From the NCBI RefSeq assembly GCF_902806695.1, contig NZ_CADCXN010000045.1:1-59609 (forward strand): a DNA stretch of 59,609 nt, given 5' to 3'. Under the pieces are notes generated by a model. That model did not search any database, was not told the origin of the DNA, and worked only from the letters and a program-made list of their open reading frames with translations. Below, piece after piece: positions 55,438 to 59,609 of this stretch. The translations under genes and the position numbers were made by a program. Position 1 is the first letter of the stretch. The number at the start of each line of letters is the position of its first letter. The DNA is from Candidatus Methylobacter favarea. GTDB lineage: Bacteria; Pseudomonadota; Gammaproteobacteria; Methylococcales; Methylomonadaceae.

Positions 55438-55654
55438 ATGAATAAATAACAAAAACAAAAAAGTTGCTTACGCTTTAATGACTTATTTGAACCAAAGTTA
55501 TGATGATCGTGAACGTTATGCCCGGTTTATCGGCAATATCCTACTGGATCTGTTCCGAATCGCGTCTTGGGAAGTACGAGATATCAAGCATTTATTTTAC
55601 TCAGCAATGATTAGAAAAGCCTTAAATTCAGTTCTCGGGCGTAAACCGTATTAA
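55438..55654 (+). pseudogene. small ORF interrupted by a single-base frameshift
   Basis: An ATG with an excellent AAGGGG ribosome site reads only Met-Asn-Lys then stop (ATGAATAAATAA). One base over, the frame continues as an A-rich NKNKKVAYALMTYLNQSYDD and on to RKPY at 55654, about 70 residues in all. Either one T was inserted or a +1 slip in the A-rich run restores the protein. I do not recognise the product. Listed as broken, with moderate doubt. Confidence 0.35.
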
Positions 55655-55697
55655 GCTGTATACTGCTGGGAAACTTATCAAGTCTTTATGAATGCAA

Positions 55698-55733
55698 GTT
55701 AATTTTTACCCAATTGTTAATTTTTACCCAATT
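55698..55733 (+). repeat. two tandem copies of an 18-bp unit
   Basis: GTTAATTTTTACCCAATT occurs twice head to tail with no spacer, about 105 bases upstream of the nor operon. It may be a binding site pair or a simple duplication. Confidence 0.75.
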
Positions 55734-55838
55734 GGAGCCTTTTTACAGCGGCCTGGGCGGCCTGGAGCACGACCGGCATTTCTTGCCCTTATTCATTTTT
55801 GCGCAGTTTTTAATAAACCATACCGAAGTTAAGCCATT

Positions 55839-56168
55839 ATGATCGAGCCCGTCGCTTTACAAGATTTTTTCATCACGTTTTTTTCAGCCGCTTTAATCAT
55901 ACTGGCAGGCGCAAGCTATGCATTACTGTTTGCCTGGTCCAAAGTGAATTCGCATTTTCGCATTAAAATTGCAGCTTTGGTTTCTTATGCCGTGCTGATA
56001 CTCTCAGTCGCTGAATTAACAAGGGCGGCACATTTTCAAGGTTACTGGCTGATCATTTCGATGGCGATGGCGGTTGGCTATTTTTTTGCACCGATAGGTA
56101 TCTGGCATCTGTGCGTTAAAACGCATGCTGACCAGGATTTAATTAAAACAAAAGGGGGCAGACGATGA
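55839..56168 (+). CDS. small membrane protein leading the norCB operon
   Basis: A 109-residue protein with three hydrophobic segments (residues about 12-31, 44-60 and 70-93) and basic ends. No family that I recognise. Its stop overlaps the norC start as ATGA, so it is translated with NorC and NorB; a role in assembly or as an accessory subunit of nitric oxide reductase is likely but unproven. Confidence 0.8.
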   Translation: MIEPVALQDFFITFFSAALIILAGASYALLFAWSKVNSHFRIKIAALVSYAVLILSVAELTRAAHFQGYWLIISMAMAVGYFFAPIGIWHLCVKTHADQDLIKTKGGRR

Positions 56169-56761
56169 ATGAAACACCTTTGTGGGCTTCAGAATCATTC
56201 TGGAAAAAAATAGCAATCTGGGTAACAGCGGGATCATTCGTGATTCTGGTGATATTGACCATGGATTCATTAAGCAAAACCGGCGCAGGCAGTAAACGGG
56301 TGCCTGCTTACGCCGTCATCAACAAAAAAATCGATTATCAATTTAAGACAGCATTGCATAAATCCATGCCGGTTATTGGTGACAACGAGTTTTTATTCGG
56401 CAAGGAATACTCTGAAGAAGAAGCCCGGCAATTAGTCGATTTGGGCAAAAAAACCACACAAACCAAGAACTGCATGAATTGCCATACCATATTGGGCAAT
56501 GGCGCTTATTATGCCCCTGATTTAACAAAAGCCTGGCTGGATCAGGGCTGGATTTCCGGCGAGATGCGCGAAAACATGATGGTGAAATTTTTAATGGATC
56601 CTGCCAACAACGCCCGTACTTTCGGCAGCAACCGGAAAATGCCAAATCTGGCCATTACCGAACAGGAAGCCAAAGGCATTATCGCCTTTCTCAAATGGAT
56701 GTCGAGTATTGATACCAATGGCTTTCCTTATAATTTCAAAACCATCGAAGCGCAGGAGTGA
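56165..56761 (+). CDS. norC: nitric oxide reductase cytochrome c subunit
   Basis: A 198-residue membrane-anchored cytochrome c, one N-terminal helix (IAIWVTAGSFVILVILTM) and a haem site CMNCH at 103-107, with an axial Met in RKMPNL. Marks such as FGKEYSEEEARQLVDLGKKT and NGAYYAPDLTKAWLDQGW match NorC of cNOR. It donates electrons to NorB. Overlaps the preceding gene and nearly abuts norB. Confidence 0.95.
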   Translation: MNETPLWASESFWKKIAIWVTAGSFVILVILTMDSLSKTGAGSKRVPAYAVINKKIDYQFKTALHKSMPVIGDNEFLFGKEYSEEEARQLVDLGKKTTQTKNCMNCHTILGNGAYYAPDLTKAWLDQGWISGEMRENMMVKFLMDPANNARTFGSNRKMPNLAITEQEAKGIIAFLKWMSSIDTNGFPYNFKTIEAQE

Positions 56762-56763
56762 GC

Positions 56764-58281
56764 ATGAATACGAGCGACTTAAACGGGATCATTCCCAAAT
56801 CGAACAGGCTGCTGGATAAAGCGCGCACTTACCTCGACGACTTCAAAGCCTGGGTGAACCTGGACAGCAGCAATCTGAGCACAGGGCAGCAACTGGCCGT
56901 TAAATACTTTACGGTTGCGGTTATATTGTTTTTTGCACAGCTTCTGTTCGGCATGTTGGCCGCGATACAGTTTATCTACCCTGGTTTTCTATACGAAATT
57001 CTCGATTTTAATGTCAATCGCATGGTGCATATCAACGCCATGATTGTCTGGATGCTGTATGGTTTCATCGGCTCCATTTACTGGCTGATCGAGGATGAAA
57101 GCGGCACCGGCATCGTCGGCTTGAAATGGGCCAATATCGCCTTCTGGGTACTGACCGGCGCCGTCACGCTGGTGGTGCTGGTGTATCTGTTCATCCAGAT
57201 CGGCCCGGGCAAGGATTCCAGCCTCTGGTTTATCAATGAAGGCCGTGAGTATATCGAAGCGCCGCGCTGGGCCGACCTCGGCATTACCGCCGTGATGCTG
57301 GTGTTTTTCTACAACGTCGTAGCGACTTTCAGCAAGGGCCAATGGTCGGGCATCGGCGGGGTCCTGGTCCTGGATTTGATTGCGCTGGTGGGGCTATATC
57401 TGGCCGGCATGTTTTACATGACCAATATTACCCATGAGCAATACTGGTGGTGGTGGGTGATTCATTTATGGGTTGAAGCGACATGGGAAGTGCTGGTCGG
57501 CGTGATTATGGCCTGGTCGCTGATGAAGCTGCTGGGCGTCAGGCGCAAGATCGTGCAGACCTGGCTGTATATCGAGGTTGCGCTGATGTTCGGTTCCGGC
57601 ATCCTGGGGCTGGGACATCATTACTTCTGGATCGGCATGCCCGAATACTGGCTATCGGTGGGCGGCTTTTTCTCTGCGCTGGAGCCGATTCCACTAGTGG
57701 CGATGGTGGTGCATGCCGTTTATGATGCCGGCGTGCATGCCTTCAAAACTGTCAATCATCCAGCCCTGGCCTGGGTCGTCGCCCATGCCTTCGGCAACTT
57801 TTTCGGCGCCGGCGTCTGGGGCTTCATGCATACATTGCCGCAAATCAATATGTATACGCATGGCACGCAGTGGTCCGCATCACATGGGCATCTGTCGTTC
57901 TTCGGCGCTTACGCCACCATCAACATCGCCTTCTTTTATCTGGCGATCCAGCAATGGCGCGGCGGCGTCTGGATGGCGGCCGGCGCTCACCATGCCTGGC
58001 GCTGGAAATGGGCTCTGGGCCTGTTAAATGCCGGTGTAGTCGGCATGACCATCGCGCTGCTGATCGCCGGATACGAGCAGTCGTTTATCGAGCGGGCTGT
58101 GGAAGGTTCAACCTGGGGCGGTTATTTTGCCGCGCAGAATGAGCCTTCCTTTCAGCGTGCCATGGGCTGGCGTCTGTTGTTCGGAGGTATAACCCTGGCC
58201 GGATTTATTCTGTTAGTCTGGGATTTATTAACGATAGGCAAGGGCGAAACACGAAAAATACCGACAATTAATCAAAGCTAA
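56764..58281 (+). CDS. norB: nitric oxide reductase catalytic subunit
   Basis: A 505-residue haem-copper-type oxidoreductase with about 12 helices. It reduces 2 NO to N2O. Visible marks: NRMVHINAMIVWMLYGF, HEQYWWWWVIHLWVEATWEVLVG (His plus the two Glu of the FeB site), GLGHHYFWIGMPEYW, FFSALEPIPL and SHGHLSFFGAYATINIAF with the haem ligand histidines. The Glu near FeB and lack of a quinol-type N-terminal extension make it cNOR and not qNOR. ATG preferred (GGAG upstream) over a GTG two codons earlier. Confidence 0.96.
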   Translation: MNTSDLNGIIPKSNRLLDKARTYLDDFKAWVNLDSSNLSTGQQLAVKYFTVAVILFFAQLLFGMLAAIQFIYPGFLYEILDFNVNRMVHINAMIVWMLYGFIGSIYWLIEDESGTGIVGLKWANIAFWVLTGAVTLVVLVYLFIQIGPGKDSSLWFINEGREYIEAPRWADLGITAVMLVFFYNVVATFSKGQWSGIGGVLVLDLIALVGLYLAGMFYMTNITHEQYWWWWVIHLWVEATWEVLVGVIMAWSLMKLLGVRRKIVQTWLYIEVALMFGSGILGLGHHYFWIGMPEYWLSVGGFFSALEPIPLVAMVVHAVYDAGVHAFKTVNHPALAWVVAHAFGNFFGAGVWGFMHTLPQINMYTHGTQWSASHGHLSFFGAYATINIAFFYLAIQQWRGGVWMAAGAHHAWRWKWALGLLNAGVVGMTIALLIAGYEQSFIERAVEGSTWGGYFAAQNEPSFQRAMGWRLLFGGITLAGFILLVWDLLTIGKGETRKIPTINQS

Positions 58282-58469
58282 ATAAGACCGGGCAAGGTGC
58301 CAGATTCTTTTCAAATTTTATAAAAGTTCAAATACTACTTAAAAAACTATTATATTACCCATACTTATAATAACTCGGCAGTTCTCGCCGTTGAGCTTAG
58401 GCTGGAAAAAATAGCCTGCTGCCAAATGCGGTGACATGAAATACGAGGCAATACGCAAAGGATTTAACT

Positions 58470-59486
58470 ATGCATACCGAATCGACATTACGATGGGGCA
58501 TCCTGGGCGCCGCGCGCGTCAATGAGCGCCTGCTTCCTGCCATCGTCGAGGCAGCCAATGCTAGACTGGTCGCGATTGCCAGTCGGCGCCCCGGCGCCGC
58601 TGCGCAAACTTTGGCGCAGTTCGCTCCGCATCAACAGAATGTACAGACTTATGACTGTCTTGAGGCGCTACTGGACGATCCCGGCGTTCAGGCCGTCTAT
58701 GTGCCTCTTGCCAATCAGGAACATGCCGACTGGGTGTTGCGCGCCATTGAACGCGGTAAACATGTGCTATGCGAAAAACCGATGGCGCTGACCGTGGCAG
58801 ATATCGAAGCCATCAAGTCTGCCGCCAGTGCCCATAAAGTGACGGTCATGGAAGGTTTTATGTATCGGTTCCATCCTCAACATGCGCGCGTTCAGGAATT
58901 GATTCGTTCGGGAACGATAGGCGAAGTCAGGTCAGTACGCGCCAGCTATTCATTCATGATGCGGCCGGCGCGACAGTATCGTCTGGTAAAAAGTGTCGAA
59001 CTCGGCGGCGGCGCGATGTGGGATATCGGTTGTTATGCCATTCATTCAGCGCGGATGTTTTTTGAGCAAACCCCGGTAGCAGTGACAGCTATGGCCAAGT
59101 ATGTAGAGAGCGGCGCGGATAGCGCCAGCAGCGGTATCATTGATTTTGGTGCAGGTCAATACGCCCATTTCGATTTCAGCTTTGAGCGTGCGCGGCGCAG
59201 TGAATACGAAATCACGGGTACCAAGGGCGGTATAAAATGCCACACTGTATGGCTGTTGCCGAATGATGTGCCGGTCATTTCATGGTGGACTGAAGAGGGC
59301 AGGCAGTGCGAAGAGCATCTGCCTGGGGCCAATCATTTCCGGCTTGAAATCGAGCATTTCAGTGAATGCGTGTTAACCGGCTCGAAACCGTTGCTTTCAC
59401 TCGATGATGCGAAAGCCAATTGCCAACTCATTGTTGCTGCCCTGCAATCCGCTGCCCAAGGGCGAGTGGTCAACCTGGCTGACTAA
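58470..59486 (+). CDS. Gfo/Idh/MocA family oxidoreductase
   Basis: A 338-residue NAD(P)-dependent oxidoreductase. The Rossmann fold starts at LRWGILGAARVNERLLPAI, the EKPMALTVADI motif is present, and the C-terminal domain has GGGAMWDIGCYAIHSARMFF. Substrates in this family are sugars or other polyols; this one cannot be assigned. It appears unrelated to the nor genes. Confidence 0.9.
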   Translation: MHTESTLRWGILGAARVNERLLPAIVEAANARLVAIASRRPGAAAQTLAQFAPHQQNVQTYDCLEALLDDPGVQAVYVPLANQEHADWVLRAIERGKHVLCEKPMALTVADIEAIKSAASAHKVTVMEGFMYRFHPQHARVQELIRSGTIGEVRSVRASYSFMMRPARQYRLVKSVELGGGAMWDIGCYAIHSARMFFEQTPVAVTAMAKYVESGADSASSGIIDFGAGQYAHFDFSFERARRSEYEITGTKGGIKCHTVWLLPNDVPVISWWTEEGRQCEEHLPGANHFRLEIEHFSECVLTGSKPLLSLDDAKANCQLIVAALQSAAQGRVVNLAD

Positions 59487-59609
59487 GAAGCTGTTTGGAA
59501 ATTCATCTTTTCGCCCATAAGGTATCAATTTTGATTATGAAATAAATAGTATGAGCACAAAAAACGGAAAAAACGTTACCCGAGTAATTTGAGTGAGGGG
59601 GCATGGCGG

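Larger units (their letters stand above)
54828..55838. other. long intergenic region between the nif and nor genes
   Basis: About 1 kb. It contains a 9-bp palindrome at 54991-55012 (TTTGATACG/CGTATCAAA), a doubtful small minus-strand frame at 55080-55208, a frameshifted small frame at 55438-55654 and a tandem repeat at 55698-55733, the latter three listed separately. No other credible gene. Confidence 0.5.

Overview
The window is a chromosomal segment of a diazotrophic gammaproteobacterium. Moderate GC content, a Mo-nitrogenase cluster containing nifT, a ferredoxin, a NifY paralogue, an LRV Fe-S protein and a SIR2-like gene, and norCB fit an aerobic methanotroph of the Methylococcales type. 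No pmo, mxa or rRNA gene lies in the window, so that assignment is an inference from gene content.

Bases 225-16105 (minus strand) form a sulfur-scavenging region read as one long run: a YezD/DUF2292 small protein, an AlgE-type outer-membrane porin, sulfate ABC transporter genes (sbp-cysT-cysW-cysA), an OprP-like porin, then ssuE-ssuA-ssuD-ssuC-ssuB for alkanesulfonates. The run ends with a hybrid gene (half solute-binding protein, half amidohydrolase), an AprA-like flavoprotein, a 2[4Fe-4S] ferredoxin and a HEAT-repeat protein. Bases 16555-24573 hold mfd, a small secreted protein, a YihY-type membrane protein and a large secreted protein whose gene carries a G10 tract. Bases 24574-26301 are non-coding, with a likely IS630 relic and a good ModE operator. 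Bases 26302-30971 hold a second AlgE-type porin, modABC and a di-Mop molybdate-binding protein, supplying molybdate for the nitrogenase that follows.

Bases 31095-54827 form the nif region. Leftward: SIR2-like, DUF364, an unknown gene and a GlcF-like Fe-S protein. Rightward: nifHDK-nifT-ferredoxin-nifY-DUF6129-LRV-unknown, then a Nif11-family gene. A non-nif patch interrupts it: xthA, a trypsin-like protease with a free-standing copy of its pro-region, and a decayed CoA-ligase gene. The nif region then resumes with nifE-nifN-nifX-DUF269-CCE_0567-fdxB-2Fe2S ferredoxin-two unknowns, and finally rhodanese plus a second nifY/nafY. Sigma-54 (-24/-12) promoters are readable upstream of nifH, nifE and the rhodanese gene, with a weaker one on the minus strand before the SIR2-like gene. 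NifA-type TGT-N10-ACA sites accompany nifH, nifE and the SIR2-like gene. nifA, nifB, nifUSV and nifQ are not in this window.

Bases 55839-58281 encode a small membrane protein with norC-norB (nitric oxide reductase), followed by a Gfo/Idh/MocA oxidoreductase. No tRNA, rRNA or CRISPR array was seen. The less ordinary items are the hybrid sulfonate gene, the pairing of AlgE-type porins with sulfate and molybdate transporters, the stand-alone protease pro-domain, the NifA-linked SIR2-like gene lacking its expected histidine, and tandem stem-loops between the nitrogenase structural genes.
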